A stretch of DNA of 64,000 nucleotides from Channallabes apus (taxonomy: Eukaryota; Chordata; Actinopteri; Siluriformes; Clariidae): positions 2,363,641 to 2,427,640 of the forward strand of contig CM060109.1 of the NCBI GenBank assembly GCA_030522415.1, in the 5' to 3' direction. Of the stretch, positions 22,931 to 34,150 are shown piece after piece. Below the pieces are notes generated by a model. That model saw nothing but the letters and a program-made list of their open reading frames with translations, was not told the DNA's origin and ran no database searches. Made by a program: the position numbers and the translations under genes. Each line of letters starts with the position of its first letter. Position 1 is the stretch's first letter.

Positions 22931-23216
22931 ACATATATGTAATATGAGAATGATATTGTGAAATAATGAAACATATTTTGAAAAAAAGCTAATTATTGGG
23001 AAATATATTTACTTAATTTTATGTAATAATATTTCATGGTCATTATTTTTCCCAATAACAGAGATTATTGCAGAGGCATTTTATTTAATTCATGCTGTTT
23101 TTATTTCAAAATGTCATTTTTTCAAAGTCAGTTTTTATTTAAAAATCCCGTTTTTCACGGTGGCCTCTTTATTTCATAATGCGGCTTTTCAGCAGAATGA
23201 GTCGTTCTGTCAATCA
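22931..23216 (+). repeat. Inner part of left terminal inverted repeat
   Basis: Pairs with 25787-26063 inverted, including CAATAACAGA, TTCATGCTGTTTTTATTT and GCAGAATGAGTCGTTCTGTC. Similarity stops after TGTCAATCA. Confidence 0.8.
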
Positions 23217-24390
23217 AGAGCGATAGGGCGGAGCCAGCTGTGTGATTGGTTGCTCCTTTATTCAGACATACTGTAAGTAATAGCGCATGAAGTATCGATT
23301 TAGGTCTAATGGTGCAATACGTATTCTATGCAGTAGGTGGCAGTTGAGCTCCCACACCGCTGATGACGGTTCATCCTCCTCGGGCATTTAAGGGGAAATG
23401 GCATTAAATACAAGGTCTGTATACACATGTTCACTCACCTAATTCACATATGACTGAAAAATTATTACTATATGAAACATTTATTACTGTTACCGTGTTA
23501 AGGTTACACAAACTTTCCGGCTGGTCTGAGGTACTGGATGATAATTTAGCTGAGAATAGCTGCTAGCCACCCCACCTGTGTATGAAAGAAACGGCTAAGA
23601 TGTCTGAGCTTTTTAGCTTTCTCTGTAGAATGTTTGCAGGGTTACGAAGATGGTGAAGTGATGAATGAACGCTAAACTGTTAACTGTAGTGCTAGCATGA
23701 CGCAGGCATTTAGTTAGGTTGCTAGCGTTAGCAACCACTTTAGAACTTTATTAATCTCACTGCTTGAGACAATAAAATGCTGGTGTTACAAAACACTGAT
23801 CGTCTCACAAATATGCAGACCTGCTAACCCTCCCATTTTTCACCAGCTAGTAATTTACTCTGCGGTCAAAATTCTCCCGAGTTATAATATTTTACACCTT
23901 TCCCCCTTTGCAAATGTAATCAGTAATTGCATGTAAGCTAACCAGGTCACCCTCTTTAACCAAAGTTGTTTATGACTCAGGCTAAATTAACTATCAGTCA
24001 GCGCACCAACTACAGGAAAAGTACCACAGCGGTACAGATAACTAATAGATGGAAGTATTAAATTTTGGTGATTGTAATGTACCAGTATGACACCAGCTAT
24101 GACATTTCTTCAGTAATTAGCTTAAAATCAACACAGACCACACGATCAACTAGTCTGACAAACAAAAATAATCATATTTATCCTAAAAACCATGCTTATT
24201 CTGCTGTTTTATATTTGGTAGTAGCTGTCTCAATGTTTTTGTTTCAGGTTACCTATACCCTATCTTAATGGGCAGCTTTGTAATTTTTTATTTAGTATCA
24301 ATCCTATTTCACACTAAATTGATATTAAACTGAATAATACTCTTTGCTATTCAACAAAATGTTTACTTTCTTTCACTTCTTTCTTTCTAA

Positions 24391-24735
24391 GGTTGGAACC
24401 AACATGGTGGAATACCCCCAGCAGGCTGAAGTGTCAAGGCCATACCCCTACATCCTGACGTTGGGAGATAATGACCAGCGCTGCTCTCAGTAATGTTGTA
24501 ATGAAATAGCGAGGCCTACCTGAAAAGTCATACAGTGTTTGTATGTTAAAATGAGACCAGGGCTGGATAGTTTTGTTCTGCAGAAAAGATATCTGAAGTC
24601 ACAGAGAGATCCTGCTCTGTAGAAGCTGCCTCAGTCTATTTGTGCAATTACTCCATTCTGCCCTTATCAGTAATAGTATAGTAATGATGTCACTGTTGAT
24701 TATCTGTTCTTGTGCTTTTGAAAAATAAATGTTTT
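24391..24735 (+). pseudogene. Possible terminal exon in TIR-element cargo
   Basis: A CTTTCTTTCTAAG acceptor precedes the segment. One frame starts at ATG 24404 and runs 30 codons (begins MVEYPQQAEV) to TAA at 24491-24493. If instead spliced to the ATG at 23398 it reads through WWNTPSRLK to an earlier stop. A polyadenylation signal lies at 24724. I recognise no family in either frame. It may be a captured host exon or chance. Confidence 0.25.
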
Positions 24736-24858
24736 TTCTATGAACATTTAATCGGATTTTGTTTATTGCATATATGTATGGTTTGCAAAACTTGGAAGTT
24801 TTTTTTGTAATAAACCAGTATATCAAAGTAATTTAACTGTTTAATAGACATGGGTAGG

Positions 24859-24883
24859 TTTTTTTTTTTTTTTTTTTTTTTTT
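24859..24883. repeat. Poly-T tract
   Basis: About 25 consecutive T. Confidence 0.95.
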
Positions 24884-25786
24884 ACAGATTCACTGTAAAA
24901 CATGAAAATAATAACCTATTTGTGAGGTAGAATTAATCCAACATTCCAGTTAAAATGAACCAACACCTGCTTCATTTTACCTGTTTTTTTTATTTACATC
25001 CAAGGCAATTATTCATTATTTGCTGTATCAAGAAAGGATCCATCTCTCTCCCTCTGTAAATTAAAGGTGAAAGGGGGCGTGGTTTCAGAACACATATGGA
25101 ATAGGATTACAATACATTCACATGCACACAAACTGTGCCGCTTTGGGCCGGATAGCCGGGAAAAAGAGCTCAGAGCCAACAATAGCATTCAGCACAAAAC
25201 CTTTATCAGCCTTTTAGCTGCGTCACAAAATTATAATACAAAACATACAGTAAAAGTAAAGAAAAGGGTAAAACAATAGAGCGTTTCGGGGGGGGGGGGG
25301 GGGGGGGAGGAGAAACAGCACAGCTGAGCTCCTGCTCTGTTCTCTCCTCCTCACACACACACCTCCTCACGCGCACACACACCTCAGCGGACACGCGCAG
25401 CAGCTCATAAAGGCCAACATACTGTACATACATCATGTGATATACAACATAGCAAAAACACATGCACTTTTTTTTTTATCATCGGCACCCGAACGATTAA
25501 CGCACTCATCTATCTGCGTTAAAAAAAAAAATAAAAAAAAAAAAATAAAAAAAGAGATGCAATATAGTTTCCGTCATTTTTTAAAATAAATTTACGTACT
25601 GACTGGGCCGGCCACATTGACCAGCAGCCCACCGGGGAAACGCCCGGTGCTCCACACGGCCAGTCCGCCACTGAGCCTAGCACGTTATTGCTAGCTGTAG
25701 CAGCGGTCCGCGGAGCAGGTATCCAGGGAAACTAATTGATGTTAAAGGATCAGCCAATAGGCGCGCAGGTCCAACCCACTGGCGCT

Positions 25787-26063
25787 GATTGACAGAACGA
25801 CTCATTCTGCTGAAAAGCCGCATTATGAAATAAATAGGCCATCGTGAAAAACGGGATTTTGAAATAAACTGACTTTGAAAAAATTACATTTTAAAATAAA
25901 AACAGCATGAATTAAATAAAATGCCTCTGCAATAATCTGTTATTGGGAAAAATAATGACCATGAAATATTATTTCATAAGTAAATATATTTCACAATAAT
26001 AAGCTTTTTTTTTTAAAAATATGTTCCATTATTTCACAATATCATTCTCATATTACATATATG
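25787..26063 (-). repeat. Inner part of right terminal inverted repeat
   Basis: Reverse-complement partner of 22931-23216. Confidence 0.8.
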
Positions 26064-27039
26064 TGTCACGTTCTGCTATGATGTTGGACTGTGGGCTTGG
26101 TGTTGAGGCATAGATGCAGAGGGGATGCAGTGAAACAGAAAGTGTCTTTAATATTAGAACAAACAAGCAAAACATGAACAAAATATGAACTAAGAGTTGG
26201 CTAAAAACATGGAGCATAATGTAACAGAACACAAACACTTAGACATAAGACTAGGGATTACATACATTGATACACAATACAGACATGGGATACAAACTGG
26301 ACGAGACAAAACACACTAAACAGCCTAGAGGACTAAACACAAGGGACTATACATGCAAGGGATAAACAAACACAAGACAGGCTTGGCTAGGTCTACCACC
26401 TGTTCTGCACATTAGCTGCTAAGCTAGCTCATAGCTAATCAGACTAATGGCTAAACAGGCTAGTAGCCTGAGACCCAAGGGAATGAACAGACAAGGTGCA
26501 CAGCAGACTAGGTATGAAACAGACTAAGAACTCTAAAGGTTAGTGGCTAAAGATGTTAGTACCTGAACAGACTAAGAGCTAAGCAGACAAGGAGACTAGA
26601 CAGGCACGAAGACTAGACAGACTAAGATCTAAACATGTTAGTATCACCCTCATTAGTATTTAAACAGACTAATAACTAAACATGCAATGGGGGTTACTTA
26701 CACAAAAGGGCAAACACAAAGGGCTAATTCTCCTAGAGGCTAATCCTGCTAGGAGACACAAAGACAAGGACATCTTAATATAAACAAACTTAACTTAAAG
26801 TGCTCCTGAAACCAAAAGGCCAACCATACTGTTAAACTAAAACAAAACAAAACCCACATAACAGAAATTAATGCTCGACCCAGTTTCCCAGAACAAACAG
26901 GTATTTATAAAAGTGCTAATGAGCCTCCTCAGTTCAGGTGAGCATCCATGTCACCTGACCGAGGAGGCTTCTGGGAAACTGAGTCTAGGAACAAAAACTA
27001 CAAAGTAAAAACACTGCCCTCTAGTGGGCAACCCTCACA
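26064..27039 (-). mobile_element. Solo LTR, family B (gypsy-like)
   Basis: The 976-bp element begins TGTCACGTTCTGC and ends AACCCTCACA on the plus strand. A perfect 5-bp duplication ATATG (26059-26063 and 27040-27044) flanks it. Orientation is minus: the related LTR at 34427-35044 is preceded on that strand by a polypurine tract. On the minus strand a TATAAATACC box lies near 26901-26910 and an ATTAAA signal near 26147. No internal region is attached, so it is a solo LTR. It sits in the right inverted repeat of the 19.5-27.1-kb element. Confidence 0.88.
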
Positions 27040-27044
27040 ATATG

Positions 27045-27123
27045 TGTCTTATTTATTCATAGAGTTATTTATTTCATAATGTCCTATTTATTTATTTAAT
27101 TTTGAACACTTTGGAGTTCCATA
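27045..27123 (-). repeat. Outer part of right terminal inverted repeat
   Basis: Near-perfect partner of 19524-19610. Confidence 0.85.
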
Positions 27124-27234
27124 AAAAACACCATTCTAACCATTAATCACTTACCCCACACTGGTTCTGTTTAACTTCAATGTCTTTAAATGATGAAACC
27201 TGTTAGCACAAAGCCTAATGAAATACAACCACCA

Positions 27235-27350
27235 TTTTTCACATTTCATACACATTTCCATAATTTACTTTTGATTCTGTAAATCTCCTTTGCAACAATG
27301 ACCACCGTTAAAAGTACTACTGTATATAAATAAATTTTGAAATACTGGAG
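27235..27350 (+). repeat. L2-type LINE/SINE 3' tail
   Basis: TTTTGATTCTGTAAATC, CAACAATGACCACCGTTAAAAG and an AAATAAATTTTGAAAT end match the tails at 285-490 and 5310-5622. Confidence 0.55.
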
Positions 27351-27374
27351 TTGAAATTAATACTGGAAAAGGAA

Positions 27375-27757
27375 GAGGGGCATTCGAGTCAAAGCGGGAC
27401 TTTTGATTGTGCAGAATAACAGAACACAGCTCTGAGAGTAAAAACACCTGGTGTTGGTGAATGTGTTCAGATTCCGCAAGTATTGTATGTGACAAGCTAC
27501 CCAAAAATTTTTTCGAGGATCAGGCGTTCCACTCACTGAATGGAGTGAGCTCCGAGCTGCCCAGTCAAGATCGTCATTCACAGATGTACAGCCTCTTTAA
27601 TTTTTTTTTTTTTTTTTTTGCATCGTACAAATTTTTTTCTGCAACTAAGAGTCTCATATCTGTACTGTGCTTTAAGTCTTCTGTAAATATCAATCACTTT
27701 TACACCTTCATTCACCCGGAATTTCAATACAAATCCCAGTTTGACTTGATATTCTAC
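27375..27757 (+). mobile_element. Mariner-like MITE, copy 2
   Basis: GGCATTCGAGTCAAAGCGGGA opens it and CCCAGTTTGACTTGAT closes it, inverted. It keeps the uninterrupted sequence at the point where copy 1 (15454-15842) carries a SINE. A minus-strand frame (27357-27581) may hold a diverged transposase trace but no catalytic motif. Confidence 0.55.
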
Positions 27758-28219
27758 CTACAGTATGCAGTTGTTTTGATTTCTTCAAATGAATTACTTA
27801 ATTATTTATTTGTAAGCTATGACTAACCCTTAATAAAATTATGCACCCTTTTCATTTTGTTATGATTTGTTCTGGAGATTGTTGGATTGAACAACCTGAT
27901 GCTCTGCAGCTCCTTGATCAGCTGCAACACTAGTAAATCCACACTAAAGCCTCAGAGCTGCTGATGAACCTGGGGGCACCCTCTCTAATCACTCTGTATC
28001 CATGACAATAGATTATTAAAGTGCATGTGGTGCTCATTTTGGGTTGTGGGATTGAGATTAGGGTACTTCGGCTTCTCCATGTCTTTAAGGATTATTAAGG
28101 ATGTCTTGAAAAATATTGCACAGAATACAGCTCTGAGAGTAGTGTACATACACACATGCCTATATACACGCCGATGTACACATACATTCACATACACAAT
28201 TATTTTCAGTTTTTAGGTC
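27758..28219. other. Unannotated stretch with short dispersed repeat
   Basis: TCTTTAAGGATTATTAAGGA at 28082-28101 recurs at 44459-44478 and, inverted and diverged, near 49725-49745. No gene was recognised. Confidence 0.4.
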
Positions 28220-28851
28220 TGTAGATGCGGTCATATTATTTCACCAGTTTTGACGCGTAGCTTTGGTTTAAAGTTTCACTCATACAACAGAAGTCCGATC
28301 TCTTTGTCTCTTGTAGTTTATTTTGTCAGCATCAAAGAATCAACACTTCATACAGTCGTCTTGAGTAAATCCACTGTGATTACAGACACCAGTTGCTGCA
28401 TCTTGCAAATCTCTGACTTTTACAACAACCTATTTGCTGTATCTTGTAAATTACAGTCTTAGCTTATGTATATAACAACACTCTTGTTGTATATCTCTAC
28501 TTACGGGAGCTTACGGTTACAACAACCTAGTTGTTGTATCTTACATCCCCAGCTTACGTGCTTACGGTCAAAAGCTTGTGTTTCCGTAGCCTTCCGCATC
28601 TAAACTGAACTCTCTATCATATGACAGTCACACAAATGCATGTACAGTAATAGTAGAATGACATCACAGACCAACTTACGATTGACAAAATGGATGCATA
28701 ACTTAGAAATATAAAGCTTATGGCTTATGTAACAACTTAATGCTTAATGCTTTACTAATGAATAGAACAAAGTAGAATAAATGAAATAACAACAAATAAA
28801 ATAAAATAAACACAACAACAAATTCATAAAAAGTACGATATGGCTCTTACA
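28220..28851 (-). mobile_element. Solo LTR, family A, copy 2
   Basis: TGTAGATGCGG...GGCTCTTACA with a perfect 5-bp duplication AGGTC at 28215-28219 and 28852-28856. No internal region is attached. It is highly similar to 12182-12869 and, inverted, to 40558-41170. Confidence 0.88.
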
Positions 28852-29155
28852 AGGTCCATTTGTTTATATTCCTGTTTATTGTATTGTTCATTTACTGTAT
28901 TTCTCCTGAGCCACAGTGGGCTTTTGGTTCGTTTTTTTATTTATTTGCCACTCTGGCCCTTCGTGCGAGCGCATTAACTACAGTATGCATCTTTAGGTAC
29001 TTGTAGGTATTTTAACCACTCTTTATAGCATTTGACCTGTTCTTCTATGTCTGTGTGTGTGTCTGTGCCTATGTGTGTGTGTGCTGTGCTGCACTCTGCT
29101 CCCTCGCTGCCCTGTGCTGCTGTACTCAGAGTTGGACTCCGTGTTTTCCTTTTGG

Positions 29156-29210
29156 TGATGGGTTCCGTGATGGGTTCTGTAATGGGTTCTGTGATGGGTT
29201 CTGTGACAGG
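29156..29210 (-). repeat. 12-bp minisatellite within ORF1
   Basis: Four in-frame 12-bp units encode repeated Thr-Glu-Pro-Ile on the minus strand. Confidence 0.9.
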
Positions 29211-30101
29211 TTTCTTTTCTATTTTCTTCCTGGGTTTAGCTGCGGTCTTGTCTTTGGGTGTCGTTTGTTGCTCCTGTGCCTCGACGTTGCAGGCGTTGAG
29301 TTCGGAGTCAGCGTTGGGGGTGTGGTCACTGTCAGCAGTGGATAATGTACATGTCCAGTTTACAGTGGCGTCTGTGTTGTTATCTGCTCCCGGCGCAGTG
29401 TGTGTCTCTGTGGTGGTGGTGGTGTGTGCAGGGCTGATCTGTTCGAGTTGCGGCTGCTGAGTCGCTGTGTCCCCGGTGTTCTCTGGCTGACTGTCCTCAC
29501 GCTGCCGCCGCTGCACCCTGGCCATGTCGCTGGGCAAGCTCCCCGGCTGCATGTGCGGACAGCTCAACCTCTTGTGCCCCACGTCTCCGCACTTGAAGCA
29601 CCTCAGCGGCTCCGTGGTGGTGTAGACAGTGTAGTCGCTGTTCCCTTCTCTACATTTAAAATTCACGTTTAGTGTCTGATCTTCATTATTTAAAACCATT
29701 AAAACTTGCCGTCAGAAAGATAGGACGTGCCGAATGTTCGGGCTTCTGCACCCATGCGGGATAGCTCTCATGGGGCGGATGACCTTTCCAAAACGGGCCA
29801 GCTCCTTCATTATAGCCTCGTTCTTTATGAACGGAGGCACGTTGGAGATCACCACACGCGCCGCGGGGGCAGACAGAGGGGTGACTTTAACTGCGGCTCC
29901 TCTCACACATAATGCACTCCGCGTCAGTGTACTCGCAAGGTCTACCCTCTTCACAAACACCACCACGGCTTTATTCTTCCGGGAGGCAGTAGATGGGAGT
30001 AGATGTTCTCACACCCGACCTGATCCCCCACCGCTAACAGTATGTCCTTAATCCGCACACCGTCCTCCAGGATGCACCTCACGCCATGCTGGAGAGACAA
30101 A

Positions 30102-30675
30102 TGCCTCTTTTCCACTGCATAGAACGGCACGACACGGTTCAGTTCAACTCACTTCGGTTTGGCGCAGTTTGGCTCGGTTTGCACTTCCACTGCAGTGTAG
30201 TAACACTTTAGCGTGGGCGGGATTACTCACGCGCGCGGCGCCGCTACTGCCATGACGTCATCGTAAACGCGCCACAAACAAACACACAACAATGGAGCAT
30301 ATCGACGGCATGGTGTTCTTCATTCTCGGCATGTGGATGTTTTTAAACAGCGAGACGAAGGAGTTTGTTTCAAAAGAGGCCGACGGTTAATACAAAAAGG
30401 TGCGTCCGATCTTTCTCTGGCTGTTTCTAAATATATCGGTTCTGTTGTGTCTCGTGTCGCAAGTTCGGTGACGCAGTAATGACGATTTTCTCCGGCTAAT
30501 CAGTGACTAGCGTGTTTACACGTCACGTTTTGGTAATGGTTCGGCGCGCTTGGAACCTCGGCCGAGGTGGTACTGAAAAAGGACCAGGTACTATGTACTG
30601 GTCCCAGTGGATAACCTCCAAAAAGTGAGTAGAACTGAGCCATGTCATGTCGTACTATGCAGTGGAAAAGCGCCA
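30102..30675. mobile_element. PIF/Harbinger-like MITE in LINE ORF1
   Basis: TGCCTCTTTTCCACTGCATA at the left and its near reverse complement (TATGCAGTGGAAAAGCGCCA) at the right form TIRs of about 45 bp. AAA at 30099-30101 and 30676-30678 is a 3-bp duplication. Removing the MITE and one AAA puts the ORF1 codons on both sides in one frame, which confirms the boundaries. Confidence 0.85.
30292..30390 (+). pseudogene. Short open frame inside the MITE
   Basis: A 32-residue frame begins MEHIDGMVFFILGMW and ends at TAA 30388-30390. A hydrophobic start is visible. It could be the first exon of a lost transposase gene, but no motif proves this. Confidence 0.2.
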
Positions 30676-30792
30676 AAAGTCTCCACACTGGCCTCAGAGG
30701 CCATGGTGCCTGCTCGCGTTCTCTCTCTCTCACTTTAAGCTTTTATATAAACTAAAACATTTACTGATTAAAGAAATATAAAGAAGTAAACA

Positions 30793-33700
30793 TCCATCCA
30801 TCCATCCATTTTCTTCCGCTTATCCGAGGTCGGGTTGCGGGGGCAGCAGCTTCAGCAGGGATGCCCAGACTTCCCTCTCCTCGGCCACTTCTTCCAGCTC
30901 TTCCGGGGGGATCCCAAGACGTTCCCAGGCCAGCCGAGAGACATAGTCCCTCCAGCGTGTCCTGGGTCTTCCCCGGGGTCTCTTTCCAGTGGGGCGTGTC
31001 CGGAACACCTCACAAGGGAGGCGTCCAGGGGGCATCCTAAATAGATGCCCAAGCCACCTCATCTGGCTCCTCTCGATGCGGAGGAGCAGCAGCTCTACTC
31101 TGAGCCCCTCCCGGATGACTGAGCTTCGCACCCTATCTCTAAGGGAGAGCCCAGACACCCTGCGGAGGAAACTCATTTCGGCCGCTTGTATTCGCGATCT
31201 TGTTCTTTCGGTCACTACCCACAGCTCATGACCATAGGTGAGGGCAGGAACGTAGATCGACCGGTAAGTTGAGAGCTTTGCCTTTTGGCTCAGCTCCTTC
31301 TTCACCACGACGGACCGATACAGAGCCCGCATCACTGCAGACGCTGCCCCGATCCGCCTGTCGATCTCCCGCTCCATTTTACCCTCACTCGTGAACAAGA
31401 CCCCGAGATACTTAAACTCCTCCACTTGGGGCAGGATCTCACTCCCAACCCTGAGAGGGCACTCCACCCTTTTCCGGCTGAGGACCATGGCCTCAGATTT
31501 GGAGGTGCTGATTCTCATCCCAGCCGCTTCACACTCGGCTGCGAACCGATCCAGTGAGAGCTGTAGGTCGCAGGATGATGAGGCCAACAGAACAACGTCA
31601 TCTGCAAAAAGCAGTGACCCAATCCTGAGCCCACCAAACTGTACCCCCTGAACGACCTGGCTGCGCCTAGAAATCCTGTCCATAAAAATTATGAACAGGA
31701 TCGGTGACAAAGGGCAGCCCTGTCGGAGTCCTACTCTCACCGGAAACAGGTCCGACTTACTACCAGCAATGCGGACCAAGCTCCAACACCGGTCGTACAG
31801 GGACCGGACAGCCCTTAACAGGGAATCCGATATCCCATACTCCCGGAGTACCCCCCACAGCACTCCCCGAGGGACACGGTCGAATGCCTTCTCCAAGTCC
31901 ACAAAGCACATATAGACTGGTTGGGCAAACTCCCATGCCCCCTCCAGGACCCTGCTAAGGGTGTAGAGCTGGTCCACTGTTCCGCGACCTGGACGAAAAC
32001 CACACTGCTCCTCCTGAATCGGAGGTTCGACTATCCGACGGACCCTCGTTTCCAGGACCCCTGAATAGACTTTCCCGGGGAGGCTGAGGAGTGTGATTCC
32101 TCTGTAGTTTCAACACACTCTCCAGTCCCCCTTCTTGAAGAGGGGGACCACCACCCCAGTTTGCCAGTCCAGAGGCACTGTCCCCGATGTCCATGCAATG
32201 TTGCAGATACGTGTCAACCATGACAGCCCTACAACATCCAGAGCCTTGAGGAACTCCGGGCGGATCTCATCCACCCCCGGGGCTCCGCCACCACGGATCT
32301 TTTTGATCACCTCGGCGACCTCGGCCCCAGAGATGGAAGAGTCCACCTCTATGTCCCCAGACTCTGCTTCCTCATCGGAAGGCATGTTGGTGGAATTAAG
32401 GAGGTCTTCGAAGTACTCCCCCCACCAACCCACAACGTCCCGAGTCGAGGTCAGCAGCGCACCATCCCCACTATACACTGTGTTGGCCGTGCACTGCTTT
32501 CCCCTCCTGAGACGCCGGATGGTGGACCAGAATTTCTTCGAAGCCGTCTGGAAGTCATTCTCCATGGCCTCCCCAAACTCCTCCCACGCCCGGGTTTTTG
32601 CCACAGCAACCACCGAAGCTGCATTCCGCTTGGCCTGCCGGTACCTATCAGCTGCCTCCGGAGTGCCACCAGCCAAAAAGGCCCGGTAAGACTCCTTCTT
32701 CAGCTTGATGGCATCCCTCACCGCTGGTGTCCACCAACGGGTTCTTGGGTTGCCACCGCGACAGGCACCAACCACCTTACGGCCACAGCTCCGGTCGGCC
32801 ACCTCGACAATGGAAGCGCGGAACATAGTCCATTCGGACTCAATGTCCCCCACCTCCCCCAGGACGTGATTGAAGCTTTGCCGGAGGTGGGAGTTGAAGC
32901 TCGTCCTGACAGGGGACTCTGCCAGACGTTCCCAGCAGACCCTCACAATACGTTTGGGTCTACCAGGCCTGACCGGCATCCTACCCCGCCAACGAAGCCA
33001 ACTCACCACCAGGTGGTGATCAGTTGACAGCTCCGCCCCACCCGAGTGTCCAAGACATGTTGCCGCAAGTCCGACGATACGACCACAAAGTCGATCATCG
33101 AACTGCGGCCTAGGGTGTCCTGGTGCCAGGTGCACATATGGACACCCTTATGCCTGAACATGGTGTTCGTTATGGACAATCCATGACGAGCACAGAAGTC
33201 CAATAACAAAACACCGCTCTGGTTCAGATCAGGGGGGCCGTTCATCCCAATCACGCCCTTCCAGGTCTCACTGTCATTGCCCACGTGAGCATTGAAGTCT
33301 CCCAACAGAACGATGGAGTCCCCAGGAGGGACGCTCTCTAGCGCCCCCTCCAGAGACCCCAAAAAGGGCGGGTACTCCAAACTGCTGTTCGGCGCATAAG
33401 CGCAAACAACAGTAAGGATCCGTCCCCCCACCCGAAGGCGGAGGGAGGCCACCCTCTCGTCCACTGCGGTGAACCCCAATGTACAGGCCCCGAGCCGGTG
33501 TCATTAAGTATGCCCACACCTGCTCGTCGCCTCTCACCGGTGGCAACTCCAGAGTAGAAGAGAGTCCAGCCCCTCTCAAGGAGATTGGTTCCAGAGTCCA
33601 AGCTGTGCGTCGAGGTGAGTCCAACTATATCTAGCCGGAACTTCTCAACCTCACACACTAGCTCAGGCTCCTTCCACGCCAGAGAGGTGACATTCCACGT

Positions 33701-34150
33701 CCCTAGAGCCAGCTTCTGCAGCCGAGGATCAGACCGCCAAGGCCCCTGTCCTCTGCCACCGCCCAGCTCACACTGCACCCGACCTCTTTGGCCCCTCCTA
33801 CAGGTGGTGAGCTCATGGGAAGGGGGACCCACGTTGCCTCTTCGGGCTGTGCCCGGCCGGGCCCCATGGGTGCAGGCCCGACCACCAGGCGCTCGCCATC
33901 GGGCCCCACCTCCAGGCCTGGCTCCAGAGGGAGGCCCCGGTGACCCACGTCCGAGCGAGGGAAAACGTTTTCCATTGGTTGTACTCATCATAAGAGGTCT
34001 TTTGAACCACTCTTTGTCTGTTCCCTCACCTAGGACCAGATTGCCATGGGTGACCCTGCTGGGGGCATGAAGCCCCCAACAACATAGCTCCCAGGATCAT
34101 TGGGACACGCAAACCCCTCCACCACGATAAGGTGGTGGTTCAAGGAGGGG
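30793..34150 (-). mobile_element. Full-length Rex3 (RTE clade) LINE, copy B
   Basis: The minus-strand copy runs from CCTTGAACCACCACC at about 34150 to a (GATG)n tail (CATCCATC on the plus strand) at 30793. A perfect 12-bp duplication, AAGAAGTAAACA, occurs at 30781-30792 and 34151-34162, as expected for target-primed reverse transcription. The length of about 3.36 kb and the intact 5' end suggest a full-length insertion. It is clearly less decayed than copy A. Confidence 0.93.
30820..33712 (-). pseudogene. Rex3 endonuclease-reverse transcriptase, copy B
   Basis: The order from the N-terminus is [24 protein letters not shown] and TDHHLVVSW (endonuclease), linker, then VDLEKAFDRVP, GLRQGCPLSPILF, FADDVVLLA (catalytic Asp pair intact) and a C-terminal WLGHLFRMP...RGRPRTRW region. 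Breaks are few: frame changes near 33500 and near 33040, and one TGA at 32110-32112. From 33135 to 30820 the frame is otherwise continuous (341 + 385 or more residues). The protein would nick DNA and prime reverse transcription of its own RNA. Confidence 0.92.

Larger units (their letters stand above)
23217..25786 (+). other. Cargo of the large TIR element, gene-like but unidentified
   Basis: The left part is GC-richer and has a CCAAT-like box (GTGATTGGTTG), then an ATG followed by ACAAG/GTCTGT at 23398-23414, a possible first exon with donor site. A pyrimidine tract and acceptor at 24389-24390 lead into 24391-24493. AATAAA lies at 24724-24729. A poly-T run (24859-24883), a poly-G run (25288-25307) and A-rich tract (25521-25552) follow. 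No transposase frame is present. Confidence 0.35.
19524..27123. mobile_element. Large TIR element with nested Rex3 and LTR insertions
   Basis: TATGGAACTCCAAAGTGTTC at 19524 is matched by its reverse complement ending at 27123. The arms continue past the insertions: left arm 19524-19632 plus 22931-23216, right arm 25787-26063 plus 27045-27123, together about 385 bp with strong similarity. AAAAAC flanks both ends (19518-19523, 27124-27129), though it is too simple to prove a duplication. Removing the Rex3 copy and the solo LTR leaves about 3.3 kb with no transposase. The superfamily is not assigned. Confidence 0.75.
28974..30704 (-). pseudogene. Tx1-like L1 ORF1 protein, broken by stop, frameshift and MITE
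   Basis: ORF1 of these LINEs makes an RNA-binding, gag-like protein. The minus strand reads MASEASVET at 30704, an ILEDGVRIKDILLAVG block after the MITE, a KRVDLA...PFIKNEAIMKELARFGKV region, and a CCHC knuckle, CFKCGDVGHKRLSCPH, near 29596. A Thr/Glu-rich tail with four TEPI repeats follows (29156-29210), ending about 28974. Breaks: a Harbinger-like MITE at 30102-30675, a short local duplication near 29985 that shifts frame, and a TGA at 29712-29714 where Arg (CGA) is expected. The downstream ORF2 is not recognisable, cut off by the LTR at 28851. Confidence 0.85.

Noticed and set aside
19713..22934. Many additional long frames on both strands over the Rex3 copies
   Set aside because: They are antisense or shifted shadows of the GC-rich Rex3 coding sequence; the same holds for 30835-34070.
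28250..28462. Shared 70-85-residue frame in the family A LTRs (also 40928-41185)
   Set aside because: It lies antisense across an LTR, is interrupted in copy 1 and has no family; similarity reflects LTR homology only.
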